A stretch of DNA of 44,653 nucleotides from Alphaproteobacteria bacterium (GCA_028284045.1 JANQSN010000001.1:1-44653); one strand, 5' to 3'. Positions 24,667-33,003 are shown, counted from the first letter of the stretch. The notes: generated by a model from the letters alone, not told the origin. Program-made: numbers and translations.

Positions 24667-25239
24667 TCAGGCGGCGGCGCCCAGCACCGCGGCGGCCTCA
24701 GCCCGCGGCAACAGGTCGAAGATGATGTGGATCCGGTCCTCGTGGCCGTCGTTGAAGGCTTCGTGAACCTGCTTGTTGTCGAACCACCACAGCTCGCCCT
24801 CCTGCATGCGGACCTCCTCGTCGCCGGCCTTCAGCCAGGATCCCTGCGAAGAGCGCAGCACCAGGTGGTAGCGGCCGCGCACGCGGTAGTACTCGCCGCG
24901 GTCGATATGCGGATAGACGCGCCGGCCGGCCGGCAGGCTGACAATCTTCGCCCGGCCCGGCAACGCGTCGAGGCGATCGGCCGTTTCCATCAGGAAGCGG
25001 CAGGCCACCGGATAGCGGGCCGACCCGGTGGTCCAGCGGCTCTCGTGCACGTCGCGGCGCTTGCGGTTGCCGATCGCCGACTTGCGCAGGCCGCGCAGCG
25101 GGATCGCCAGCGCCTCGCGCTGCACCGCGATCTTCTCCTGGCGGGAGGTCGAGGCGTCCCAGGCGTCGTCCAGCCCGGTGATCTCGTCGAGGAAGGGGCG
25201 GACGTCGATGAGCGGCCCGATGCGCTTGAAGTGCTTCAT
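24667..25239 (-). CDS. Aspartyl/asparaginyl beta-hydroxylase-type 2-oxoglutarate dioxygenase
   Basis: A 190-residue single-domain member of the aspartyl/asparaginyl beta-hydroxylase family (cupin-fold Fe(II)/2-oxoglutarate oxygenase). Metal ligands are visible as H111 and D113 in YPHIDRGEYYRVRGRYHLVL and H159 in DNKQVHEAFN. R169 in DRIHIIFD is placed to bind 2-oxoglutarate. Unlike human AspH, the carboxylate ligand is present. There is no targeting signal, so it acts in the cytoplasm. The start is ATG at 25239, with AGGAG 9 bases upstream; an ATG 6 bases earlier sits too close to that site. It is the first gene of the six-gene cluster. Substrate (peptide or small molecule) is unknown. Confidence 0.85.
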   Translation of the reverse strand: MKHFKRIGPLIDVRPFLDEITGLDDAWDASTSRQEKIAVQREALAIPLRGLRKSAIGNRKRRDVHESRWTTGSARYPVACRFLMETADRLDALPGRAKIVSLPAGRRVYPHIDRGEYYRVRGRYHLVLRSSQGSWLKAGDEEVRMQEGELWWFDNKQVHEAFNDGHEDRIHIIFDLLPRAEAAAVLGAAA

Positions 25240-25404
25240 GGACATGATCTCCTGTCTCGCGTGGGATCGGAGGTGCCATGCACCCCCGCCGGCCATTGCC
25301 ATACGCCCCTGACAACGGGCAGCCCGGCGATCTATTCCCGGACCCTAGCCAGCGATTTTGGAGATCGTAACTAGATCTTTGTTTTTAACAGGTTTTTCGG
25401 ATTG

Positions 25405-25459
25405 CGTTCATGCAGCCTTCGCCCAGCATTCATGCCGTGTTCAGGCAACGTTCATGTTC
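25405..25459 (-). promoter_or_regulatory. Five tandem half-sites at exact 11-bp spacing (candidate OmpR-family operator)
   Basis: TTCATG-type hexamers start at 25407, 25418, 25429, 25440 and 25451, each exactly 11 bases apart. Three are perfect TTCATG, one is TTCAGG and one is degraded (TTCGCC). On the minus strand, reading toward the cluster, the unit is roughly CTGCATGAACG. Direct repeats at one-turn spacing are how OmpR/PhoB-type dimers bind. The array lies 166-220 bases before the hydroxylase start, in an AT-rich 240-base gap. Candidate -10 elements are TACGAT (25364-25369) and TAGGGT (25342-25347). Confidence 0.6.
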
Positions 25460-25485
25460 GATACCAATTTGCCGCGCTTGCGCCG

Positions 25486-26391
25486 TCACCGACCCCGCCG
25501 GCGACCGGCCAGCAGCACGATCGACGCCAGCAGCATCAGCCCGCCGAGACCGCCGATCAGGCTCAGCCGCTCGCCGAGCAGCAGGACCGCCAGTCCGGTC
25601 GCCGCCAGCGGCTCCATCAGCGAGGCGATGGCGGCCACCGTGGCCGGCGTGGTGCGCATGCCGCGGAAATAGATGACATAGGCAAGGCCCGTCGGCACCA
25701 GCCCGATATAGAGCAGCAGCCCCCAAGCCGCCGGCGGATAGGTCCAGGAAAGGCCGGCCGCCGCGGCGAAAGGCAGCAGGATCACCGCGCCGGCGCCGAA
25801 TCCGACGGCGATGAGCTGAAAGGGGTGGTGGCGCGGCGCCAGCGCCCGGCTGCACAGCGTGAAGACGGCATAGCTGAAGGCGCTGCCCAGCGCCCAGGCC
25901 GCCCCGGTCCACACCGCGGGCCGGGCTGCCGCCCCCTCCGCCGGCAGCCCCACCAGCAGCAAGGTGCCGGCGAGCCCGACGCCGAGCGCCGCGGCGATGC
26001 GCCCGGTCATGCGCTCGCCCAGCACGCCCACCGCCAGCCCGGCGACGAACAAGGGCGCGGTACAGATGGTGACCAGCGTCGCCACGGCGACGCCGGCGGT
26101 GGCGACCGCGGTGAAATAGAAGACCTGATAGAAGGCGATCGAGACGCCGAGGCCCAGCACCAACAGCCGGTCGCGCCCGTGGAAGGCGAAGGTGGCGCGC
26201 CCCAGGCGATGGACGGACAGCGCCAGCAACAGCGGCACCGCCAGCGCCAACCGGTAGAAGCCGACCACCAGCGGGCTGATCTCCACGATGCCGTAGAGGG
26301 CCTTCGACGCAACGCCGACGGTTCCCCACAGCAGCGCCGCGCCGACGACCAGGATCAGCCCGGCGGCCGCTGGGTCGACCGGATGGCGCAT
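25486..26391 (-). CDS. EamA/DMT-family transporter
   Basis: A 301-residue inner-membrane protein of the drug/metabolite transporter superfamily. Ten hydrophobic segments are arranged as two EamA repeats (about 10-140 and 160-295). Typical features include GAALLWGTVGVASK in the first helix and ERLSLIGGLGGLML near the end of the second repeat. Such proteins export amino acids, purines or other small metabolites, and the substrate cannot be read. The start is ATG at 26391. It is transcribed in the same direction as the hydroxylase cluster, but the 240-base gap with the repeat array marks a separate unit. Confidence 0.9.
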   Translation of the reverse strand: MRHPVDPAAAGLILVVGAALLWGTVGVASKALYGIVEISPLVVGFYRLALAVPLLLALSVHRLGRATFAFHGRDRLLVLGLGVSIAFYQVFYFTAVATAGVAVATLVTICTAPLFVAGLAVGVLGERMTGRIAAALGVGLAGTLLLVGLPAEGAAARPAVWTGAAWALGSAFSYAVFTLCSRALAPRHHPFQLIAVGFGAGAVILLPFAAAAGLSWTYPPAAWGLLLYIGLVPTGLAYVIYFRGMRTTPATVAAIASLMEPLAATGLAVLLLGERLSLIGGLGGLMLLASIVLLAGRRRGR

Positions 26392-26544
26392 ATCGGGGTC
26401 CTGTGCGGGTCTCGGCTCGGGCGGGGGAGCGGCGATTTTAGGCGGCTGAGACGCCCCCTGACCAATTCATTCCGATCATCGACCCCATTCACGGCACAGG
26501 GCCAAACGGCACTCGCCGCCGAAGCCGTTCCCCTTGCACGAAAG

Positions 26545-26565
26545 CCTTCCCATCAAGGGGGAGGG
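26545..26565. repeat. Intergenic palindromic repeat, copy A
   Basis: CCTTCCC and GGGGGAGG form a hairpin around ATCAA in the 209-base gap 26392-26600, downstream of the LysR gene. A related hairpin with the same core (CCCATCCAAGGGG) lies at 37237-37260. Short palindromes of this type recur in intergenic spaces of many high-GC alphaproteobacteria. It may act as a transcript end or stabiliser. Nothing else was recognised in the gap. Confidence 0.45.
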
Positions 26566-26600
26566 ACCTCTGAATTCGGGTCCCGGACTCTCGCGTCCGC

Positions 26601-27482
26601 TCAAGACCCCGCCCGCTCCAAGAGCCAGTCGCGCACGCGGCGCACCGGGCGCGACAGCACCGCGGTATCGGGCACGAGCAGGCAGTAGCCATGGCGCCCC
26701 GCCAAGGTGGGGCCGGGCAGGCGCACCAGGGCACCGGTCGCCAGCGGCTCGCGGCACAGGACGTTGTCGCCGACGGCGAGGCCGAGCCCGCGCACCGCGG
26801 CATCGATGGCAAGATGCGAGCGGTTGACGAAGAGATGGCCGCCCGCCTCGTCCAGCGCGCCCCCGGCCGCCTCCAGATAGCACTGCCACCAATAGAGGCC
26901 GCGATCGTGGATCAGCCGGTGGGCGGCGAGGAAACCCGGATCCGCCGGTGCCGGCCCGCGTGCCAGCCGCGATGGCGCCGCCACGGCGAAGACCTCGAAG
27001 TCGAGCAGCGGCACCGCCTTGAAGCCGACGCAGGAGACCGGCCCCCAGGTCAGCGCCAGGTCGACATCGCCCAGGACCGTGCGCGGCGGGTCAGGCCGGC
27101 AGCGGATGTCGAGATCGACCCCCAGCGCGTCCAGCGCCGCATCGCTCAACAGCCCCATCAACCAGCGGCAGGCGAGGTCGGTGTCGACATCGAGCACCAC
27201 CGTGTCGCGCCCGCCGCGCCGGCTGAGGCGGCCGGCGGCCAGTTCCAGACTGGCCAGCGCATCGGCCACCGTGCGGGCGAACTGGCTACCCTCCCCCGTC
27301 AGGACGATGTGGCGGGGGTGGCGCTCGAACAGCGCGACGGCAAGCTCCGCTTCCAGGTTGCGGACATGGCGGCTGACCGCGGCGTGGCTGACCCCCAGCT
27401 CGTCGGCGGCGCGGGCGAAACTGCCATGGCGGGCCGCCGCCTCGAAGGCGCGCATGGCGTTGAGGTTGGGCAGCAGGCGCAT
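26601..27482 (-). CDS. LysR-family regulator (GcvA-like)
   Basis: A 293-residue LysR-type regulator. The start MRLLPNLNAMRAFEAAARHG and the helix-turn-helix GSFARAADELGVSHAAVSRH are typical of the GcvA-like branch. The effector-binding domain covers about 90-290. The ATG at 27482 is preferred over an in-frame start 60 bases upstream because the GcvA-type N-terminus begins there. It is divergent from the MFS gene at 27593, which it probably controls, as is usual for LysR regulators. Confidence 0.9.
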   Translation of the reverse strand: MRLLPNLNAMRAFEAAARHGSFARAADELGVSHAAVSRHVRNLEAELAVALFERHPRHIVLTGEGSQFARTVADALASLELAAGRLSRRGGRDTVVLDVDTDLACRWLMGLLSDAALDALGVDLDIRCRPDPPRTVLGDVDLALTWGPVSCVGFKAVPLLDFEVFAVAAPSRLARGPAPADPGFLAAHRLIHDRGLYWWQCYLEAAGGALDEAGGHLFVNRSHLAIDAAVRGLGLAVGDNVLCREPLATGALVRLPGPTLAGRHGYCLLVPDTAVLSRPVRRVRDWLLERAGS

Positions 27483-27506
27483 AACCGCTCCAGCATAACA
27501 AAAAGC

Positions 27507-27520
27507 TTCGCTTGCGGGAA
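27507..27520. promoter_or_regulatory. Possible LysR-type box
   Basis: TTC and GAA are separated by 8 bases (TTCGCTTGCGGGAA), which gives the T-N11-A pattern of LysR sites. It lies in the 110-base gap between the divergent LysR and MFS genes. The match is short and could be chance. Confidence 0.3.
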
Positions 27521-27592
27521 AAATCATCGTTTGAGTGGGCACAGAGGGATCGCTTAATCGTCGGCGCAGCCGCTTTCGATCGAGAGACCCCG

Positions 27593-28762
27593 ATGCCGAC
27601 GTCCCCCCGCGCCCCCGTGATCCCCGCCCTGCTCGCCGGCGCCCTGATCTATGGCCTGGCCATGGGCACGACCTATCCGCTGTTGGGCATCATGCTGGCC
27701 GACCGGGTGCCGGACGCGCTGAACGGCATCAATGCGGCGGCCCACGGGCTCGGCCTCCTGATCGGCGTGGCGCTGGTGCCGGCGGCGAGCCGGCGCTTCG
27801 GCGCCGGCCGGACGGCGCTGGCCGGCGTCGCGGTCATGGTCGCGGCCCTGCTGGCGCTGGCGCACACCCAGCATTTCTGGGGACTGTTCGCCGCCCGCCT
27901 GGTGCTGGGCGGCGGGGCCAGCCTGATGTTCGTGGTCGCCGACACCGCGCTGAACGTGTTCGCCGAACCGGCGCGCCGCGGGCGGCTGTTGGGCCTCTAC
28001 GGCGCAGCCGTGGCGCTCGGCTTCGTGCTGGGGCCGTCGGTGGTCGCGGTCGCGTCGGACCGGCCGGCGGCCGTTCTCCTGGGCTGTGCGGTGATGGCCG
28101 CGGCGTCGATGGTGCCGCTCGCCTGGGTGCGGCGCACGCTGGACGGCGCGGTGCGCCCGACCCCGGCGGCGCGGATGGGGCCGGCCGTCCTGGCCCTGCC
28201 CTGGGCCTTCGGGTTCCTCATCGTCGCCTCGGCGATCGATGCGGTGGTGATCAGCCTGTTGCCGCTGATCGCCCGGAGCCAGTCCTTCACCGTCGGCCAG
28301 GGCGCGGTGTTCGTCGCCGTCTTCCATATCGGGCTGCTGATCGGCCAGCCGCTGGTCGGCTGGGCGCTCGACCGGCTGGGGCGGCGGCGGACGGTGCTGG
28401 CTTGCTGCACCGTGTCGCTGGCCTGCACACTGGTGCTGCCGTTCGGCGCGATGCTCGGCTTCCCGGGGGTCTGCCTGATCATGCTGGTTTGGGGCGGGGC
28501 GAATTACGGGCTCTACACCGCCGGCCTGGCGCTGGTCGGGGACCGCTTCGCCGGTGCCGCCCTGACCGCGGCGACGGCGGCCTTCACCGCCGTTTACGCC
28601 CTGGCGGCGATCACCTCGCCCCCGCTGGCCGGCGGCCTGCTCGACACCATCGGGGCCGGCGGCTTCTATCTGGTGGCGGCCGGCGTCTATCTGGCGGCGG
28701 CGCTGGGCGGGGCGGTCTATTTCCGGCCGCGTGAGCCGACTTTGGCCGGCGCCGCCTCCTGA
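27593..28762 (+). CDS. MFS transporter
   Basis: A 389-residue major facilitator with about 12 membrane segments. It has an RFGAGRTALAG loop and the later DRLGRRRTVLA motif between helices 8 and 9. The start is ATG at 27593, with GAGAG just upstream. It is divergent from the LysR regulator. Its last 46 bases overlap the convergent SufR-like gene. The substrate is unknown; it resembles YfcJ/YcaD-type sugar or drug exporters. Confidence 0.9.
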   Translation: MPTSPRAPVIPALLAGALIYGLAMGTTYPLLGIMLADRVPDALNGINAAAHGLGLLIGVALVPAASRRFGAGRTALAGVAVMVAALLALAHTQHFWGLFAARLVLGGGASLMFVVADTALNVFAEPARRGRLLGLYGAAVALGFVLGPSVVAVASDRPAAVLLGCAVMAAASMVPLAWVRRTLDGAVRPTPAARMGPAVLALPWAFGFLIVASAIDAVVISLLPLIARSQSFTVGQGAVFVAVFHIGLLIGQPLVGWALDRLGRRRTVLACCTVSLACTLVLPFGAMLGFPGVCLIMLVWGGANYGLYTAGLALVGDRFAGAALTAATAAFTAVYALAAITSPPLAGGLLDTIGAGGFYLVAAGVYLAAALGGAVYFRPREPTLAGAAS

Positions 28763-29385
28763 TCGGCGGCGATCCGATAGGCACAGCGCCGCGCGCCGGC
28801 CAGGATATGGTCGGTGCGCTCGACCCGCGCATCCGGACCCAGGACGGCGCGGAAGATCGCCAGCTCCGACCGGCACAAGCCCTGGCAGCGGGTCGCGGCC
28901 GCACAGATCGGGCAATGGTTCTCCACCAGGAGAAAGACCCCGGGCTCGACGGCCCACCAGTCCGCCATATAGCCTTCGCGCGAGCGCAGCCCGGCCAGCC
29001 TGTCCACCCGGTCGGCGAGATCGCGGCTGCCGTCCATCGCCGCCGTATAGCTCGCCAGCGTCTCCGCCTCGCGGTGGCGGATCAGCGCTTCCACCCCGGC
29101 GGGGCCGAACACGGTCTGCGCGGCCTTCAACAGGTCGACCGTCAGATCGCCGTGCCGGTCGGGGAAGCGGGCATGCCCCAGATCGGTCAGCGCCCAATAG
29201 CGCCGCGGCCGGCCCCGCCCGTGCCGGCGATCCTCCGCCGCCACCAGGCCGGCCACCGCCAGCCGGGCAAGCTGCTGTTGGGCGCCGGCCGCGGTGATGG
29301 ACAGCACGGCGCCGAGTTCGCCGGCGGTCTGGGCACCCCGGCTCTTCAGCGCGTATAGCAGGCGGTCTTCGGCGGAGCGCTGCAT
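28717..29385 (-). CDS. SufR-like Fe-S-binding transcriptional regulator
   Basis: A 222-residue winged-helix regulator. The N-terminal HTH (about 5-60) contains GELGAVLSITAAGAQQQLARL and a basic wing HGRGRPRRYW. The C-terminal part has the cysteine pattern seen in SufR proteins: C158 and C161 in ENHCPICAA, C167, C171 and C201, with the ELAIF and VERTDHILAGARRCAY stretches. SufR binds an Fe-S cluster and represses genes in response to cluster status. No suf genes are here; it is divergent from an MFS transporter and deiminase, which it probably regulates through the inverted repeat at 29403-29433. The start is ATG at 29385. Confidence 0.82.
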   Translation of the reverse strand: MQRSAEDRLLYALKSRGAQTAGELGAVLSITAAGAQQQLARLAVAGLVAAEDRRHGRGRPRRYWALTDLGHARFPDRHGDLTVDLLKAAQTVFGPAGVEALIRHREAETLASYTAAMDGSRDLADRVDRLAGLRSREGYMADWWAVEPGVFLLVENHCPICAAATRCQGLCRSELAIFRAVLGPDARVERTDHILAGARRCAYRIAADQEAAPAKVGSRGRK

Positions 29386-29402
29386 GGGCTTGACGGTTTT
29401 AT

Positions 29403-29433
29403 AAAGTTAGAGCTTATTAAAAGCGATAGCTTT
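29403..29433. promoter_or_regulatory. Imperfect 31-bp palindrome in the SufR-like/MFS divergent promoter
   Basis: AAAGTTAGAGCTTAT (29403-29417) and AAAAGCGATAGCTTT (29419-29433) are inverted, matching at 11 of 15 positions around a central T. The site lies in a 70-base AT-rich gap between two divergent starts. That is where an autoregulating SufR-like dimer would bind. A TTG codon overlaps its right end but has no ribosome-binding site. Confidence 0.5.
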
Positions 29434-29455
29434 GAAAATAGAGAGCGATCAAGCG

Positions 29456-30883
29456 ATGGACAAGGGGCAGGCGCGGGTTTCGTGGCGCGAGCTGTTGCGC
29501 GCCCGCTACGCGACCCCGCTGGCGCTGGTGTGCTTCGGCATCTGGCTGCACGCCGCCGATGCGCTGATCGTCGCCACCATGATGCCGGCGATCGTGGCGG
29601 AGATCGGCGGGGCGGCCCTGATCGCCTGGACGCTGGCGCTCTACGAGCTGGGCTCGATCATCGCCGGCGCGATCAGCGCTCTTTTGGCGCTGCGCTTCGG
29701 GATCCGCGCGCCGATGACCACGGCGGCCGTTGTATTCGCGGTCGGCTGCGCGGCGGCGGCGCTGGCGCCCACCATGCCGGTGCTGCTGGCCGGGCGACTC
29801 TTGCAGGGGTTGGGCGGCGGCGGGCTGATGGCGCTGTCGATGATCGCCGTCGGGATCCTGTTCCCGCGCCGGCTCAGCCCCCGCGTGCTGGCGGCGATGT
29901 CGGCGCTGTGGGGCGTGTCGTCCTTCCTGGGGCCGCTGATCGGCGGCGTCTTCGTGGAGATTGCCACCTGGCGGGACGGCTTCTGGTTCTTCGGCGTGCA
30001 GGCGGCGGCCCTGGCGCTGTGGATCGCCACGCGGCGCACGATCGGCGGCGAGGCGGCACCGGGATCGGCGATCGGCGCGGTGCCGGTCTTGCGGCTGGCG
30101 GCGTTGGGCGGCGGCATCGTGCTTATCGCGCTGGCCGGCAGCGATCGCAGCCTGGGGGAGATGGCGGTTTGCCTGGCGGGCGGCGTGGGCTGCCTGGCCG
30201 GCTTCGTCTGGCTGGATGGCCGGGCCGGCGGGCGGCGGCTGTTACCCCCGTCACCCACCAGCCTTACCAACCCGATCGGCGCGGGGCTGGTCATGGTGGT
30301 CAGCTTCTCCGCCGCGACCATCGCGCTGACCGTCTATGGGCCGCTGTTGATCGTCTACTTGCACGGCGCCCCGGCGATCGTCGGCGGGTATGTCGTCGCC
30401 TGCTCGTCGATCGGCTGGACGATCGCGGCGCTGCTGGTCTCCGGCGCGCCGCCGGAGCGCGACCCCGCCCTGATCCTCGCCGGCATGGTCGTGGTCACGC
30501 TCAGCATCCTCGGCTTCCTGGTGGTCATGCCGACCGGGCCGATCTGGCTGTTGGCCGTCATCGCCGGCGTGGAGGGGGCCGGCTTCGGCATGGCCTGGAC
30601 CTTCATCCTGCGCCGGGTGACGACGCTGGCCCCGCCCGGCGAGCTGGAGCGTGCCGCCGGCGCCATCCCGACGACGCAGCGCCTGGGCTACGCCCTCGGC
30701 GCCGCGGTGATGGGCATTCTGGCCAACGCCGCCGGCATGACCGACGCGCCAGACCCGGCGGTCGCCCGCACGGTCAGCTTCTGGGTCTTCGCCGGCTGTC
30801 TGCCGCTGGCGTGCCTGGGGCTGGTGGCGGCACTATGCTTCCTGCGCCGGCCGCGCACCGGACGGCTGGTCGAGGAGGCATGA
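29456..30883 (+). CDS. MFS transporter (drug:H+ antiporter type)
   Basis: A 475-residue major facilitator with 12-14 membrane segments. Helix 1 contains the conserved Asp in WLHAADALIVATMMPAIVAEIGG, characteristic of drug:H+ antiporters, followed by a motif-A-like loop and GRLLQGLGGGGLMALS. The ATG at 29456 is favoured over a TTG at 29432, which lies in the operator and has no ribosome-binding site. The deiminase gene starts 12 bases after its stop, so they form one transcript under the SufR-like regulator. Confidence 0.9.
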   Translation: MDKGQARVSWRELLRARYATPLALVCFGIWLHAADALIVATMMPAIVAEIGGAALIAWTLALYELGSIIAGAISALLALRFGIRAPMTTAAVVFAVGCAAAALAPTMPVLLAGRLLQGLGGGGLMALSMIAVGILFPRRLSPRVLAAMSALWGVSSFLGPLIGGVFVEIATWRDGFWFFGVQAAALALWIATRRTIGGEAAPGSAIGAVPVLRLAALGGGIVLIALAGSDRSLGEMAVCLAGGVGCLAGFVWLDGRAGGRRLLPPSPTSLTNPIGAGLVMVVSFSAATIALTVYGPLLIVYLHGAPAIVGGYVVACSSIGWTIAALLVSGAPPERDPALILAGMVVVTLSILGFLVVMPTGPIWLLAVIAGVEGAGFGMAWTFILRRVTTLAPPGELERAAGAIPTTQRLGYALGAAVMGILANAAGMTDAPDPAVARTVSFWVFAGCLPLACLGLVAALCFLRRPRTGRLVEEA

Positions 30884-30895
30884 GGCGGCAGGGCT

Positions 30896-31936
30896 ATGAC
30901 GACGCGATCGATCCTGGGTGTTCTGGTCGGGCTGATGGCGGCAGGGGGAACGGCGATGGCCGACGACCGCGGCGAGTTGATCGTGCTGGCCGCGCCGCTG
31001 ACCGGCGATCCCTACTATGCCGAGGTCGCGGACGACATCGTCGCCTTCCATATCGGCTTTGCCGAGCGCGTCGTCGCCCCCGACCGGGTGCTGGTGCTGA
31101 CCGACGACGACGGCTACGCCAGCTATGCCGCCGCGCTGGGGCCGGATCGCGTGGCGGTCGCGCCGATGGCGGATATCTGGATCCGCGATTTCGGCTCGGC
31201 CAATCCGGACGCGCCGGTGATGTTCCGCTACACCGCCGCCGGCCAGGGCGGCGGGCCGGAGGGCCAGTCCGACGCCGACGCGGTGCAGGACGACCTGGCA
31301 TGGCTGGCGGCGGAGGCCGGGCTCGGCCTGGCCGACAGCGACCTGCTGAACGACGGCGGCAACTTCGTCGAGGACGGCGCCGGCAACGCCGTGGTCAGCC
31401 GCAAGTTCCTGGCCGACAACGGCCTGACGGAGGCGGAGGCCCGCGCCGCGCTGCAAACAGAAGTCGGCCTGACCCATGTCGCCTTCATCGAGGCGGACGA
31501 GCAGGGCGGGTTGGAGCATGCCGACGGCGTGGTCGCCTTCGTCGCGCCCAACACGCTGATCGTCAACAGCTATCCGGAGGATCCGGACTATGCCGCGGCG
31601 CTGCGGGCCGACCTGGAACGCGGCCTGCCAGGGGTGGCGATCCACGAGATCGTCACGCCCTATGACGACCGCGAGATCTACGACCCTCGCTTCGGGTCGG
31701 CCTGCGGTCTCTACACCAACGCGCTGGTGACGCCCGATCGGATCTATCTGCCGCAGTTCGGCATCCCGGAGGACGCCGTCGCCCTGGATCAGGTGCGCGC
31801 GGTCAGCGACCGTCAGGTGATCCCCGTCCCATCGTCCGGCGTCTGCTTCATGGGCGGCGGCGTACGGTGTATGTCCTGGCAGCTCCGCGGAGACGACGCC
31901 GCGGCGCTGCTGATGTATCTCGGGCTTCCGGGCTAG
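30896..31936 (+). CDS. Exported agmatine deiminase-like (PAD_porph family) protein
   Basis: A 346-residue guanidine-modifying enzyme of the agmatine deiminase/bacterial peptidyl-arginine deiminase family. The N-terminus is a signal peptide (cleavage likely after AMA, about residue 22). Catalytic elements are visible: WIRDFG (substrate-binding Asp), LNDGGNFVEDG, HADG (active-site His and Asp) and the nucleophile C325 in GGVRCMSWQ. Most bacterial agmatine deiminases are cytosolic, so periplasmic location is unusual. It follows the MFS gene by 12 bases and overlaps the convergent dehydrogenase by 4 bases. Whether agmatine or peptidyl-arginine is the substrate is unresolved. Confidence 0.85.
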   Translation: MTTRSILGVLVGLMAAGGTAMADDRGELIVLAAPLTGDPYYAEVADDIVAFHIGFAERVVAPDRVLVLTDDDGYASYAAALGPDRVAVAPMADIWIRDFGSANPDAPVMFRYTAAGQGGGPEGQSDADAVQDDLAWLAAEAGLGLADSDLLNDGGNFVEDGAGNAVVSRKFLADNGLTEAEARAALQTEVGLTHVAFIEADEQGGLEHADGVVAFVAPNTLIVNSYPEDPDYAAALRADLERGLPGVAIHEIVTPYDDREIYDPRFGSACGLYTNALVTPDRIYLPQFGIPEDAVALDQVRAVSDRQVIPVPSSGVCFMGGGVRCMSWQLRGDDAAALLMYLGLPG

Positions 31937-33003
31937 ACGTTGCCCTCGACCGCGCGGCCGGCCTCGACGGTCGTGAGGGTGCCGCCCAGGTCGCGGGTGC
32001 GGCCCGTCCCGCTGGCCAGCGTGGTTTCGATCGCATTGACGATCGCTGCCGCGGCCTCCGCCTCGCCCAGATGGTCCAGCATCATCGCCGCCGACCAGAT
32101 CTGGCCGACCGGGTTGGCGATGCCCTGACCCGCGATGTCGGGGGCGGAGCCATGCACCGGCTCGAACAGCGAGGGGTGGGTGCGTTCGGGGTTGATGTTG
32201 GCCGACGGCGCGATGCCGATGGTGCCCGCGCAGGCGGGGCCGAGATCGGACAGGATGTCGCCGAACAGGTTGGACGCCACGACGACATCGAACCAGTCGG
32301 GGTGCAGCACGAACTGCGCCGTCAGAATGTCGATGTGGTACTTGTCCCAGCGCACGCCCGGATAGCCTTCGGCCATCGCCTCCACCCGCTCGTCCCAATA
32401 GGGCATCGAGATCGCGATGCCGTTGGACTTGGTGGCCGAGGTCAGGTGCCGCTTGGGCCGCGCGGCCGCCAGGTCGAAGGCGTAGCGCAGCACCCGGTCG
32501 ACCCCGTGGCGGGTCATCACCGTCTCCTGCATCACCACCTCGCGGTCCGTGCCGGCGAACATCCGCCCGCCGACGGACGAGTACTCGCCCTCCGTATTCT
32601 CGCGCACCACCACGAAGTCGATGTCGCCGGGCGCGCGGCCGGCCAGCGGGCACGGCACGCCCGGCATCAGGCGCACGGGGCGCAGATTGACGTATTGGTC
32701 GAAGTGCCGCCGGAACTGCAGCAGCGAGCCCCACAGCGAGACATGATCCGGCACCGTCGCCGGCCACCCGACGGCGCCATAGAAGATCGCATCCTGCCCA
32801 CCGAGCTGCGCGACCCAGTCCTCCGGCAGCATCGCGCCGTGGCGCAGGTAATAGTCGCAAGACGCGAAGTCGAACCAGGTCTGCTCCACCGCGAAACCGA
32901 AACGCCCGGCCGCCTTCTCCAGCAGGCGTACGCCCTCCGGCACCACCTCCTTGCCGATGCCGTCCCCGGGGATCACGGCGATGCGATAGCGGCGGTTGGT
33001 CAT
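31933..33003 (-). CDS. ttuC: Tartrate dehydrogenase / D-malate dehydrogenase (decarboxylating) family
   Basis: A 356-residue NAD-dependent decarboxylating dehydrogenase of the isocitrate/isopropylmalate family, TtuC/DmlA branch. It shows IAVIPGDGIGKEVVPEG at the N-terminus, LRPVRLMPG with the substrate arginines, VVVRENTEGEYSSVGGR, the catalytic Lys in SATKSNG, metal-binding Asp residues in the NLFGDILSDLG stretch, and the nucleotide-binding HGSAPDIAGQGIANP. It oxidises D-malate or tartrate to pyruvate, oxaloacetate or glycerate-type products. The start is ATG at 33003, behind a duplicated promoter-like element at 33038-33067. Confidence 0.92.
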   Translation of the reverse strand: MTNRRYRIAVIPGDGIGKEVVPEGVRLLEKAAGRFGFAVEQTWFDFASCDYYLRHGAMLPEDWVAQLGGQDAIFYGAVGWPATVPDHVSLWGSLLQFRRHFDQYVNLRPVRLMPGVPCPLAGRAPGDIDFVVVRENTEGEYSSVGGRMFAGTDREVVMQETVMTRHGVDRVLRYAFDLAAARPKRHLTSATKSNGIAISMPYWDERVEAMAEGYPGVRWDKYHIDILTAQFVLHPDWFDVVVASNLFGDILSDLGPACAGTIGIAPSANINPERTHPSLFEPVHGSAPDIAGQGIANPVGQIWSAAMMLDHLGEAEAAAAIVNAIETTLASGTGRTRDLGGTLTTVEAGRAVEGNV

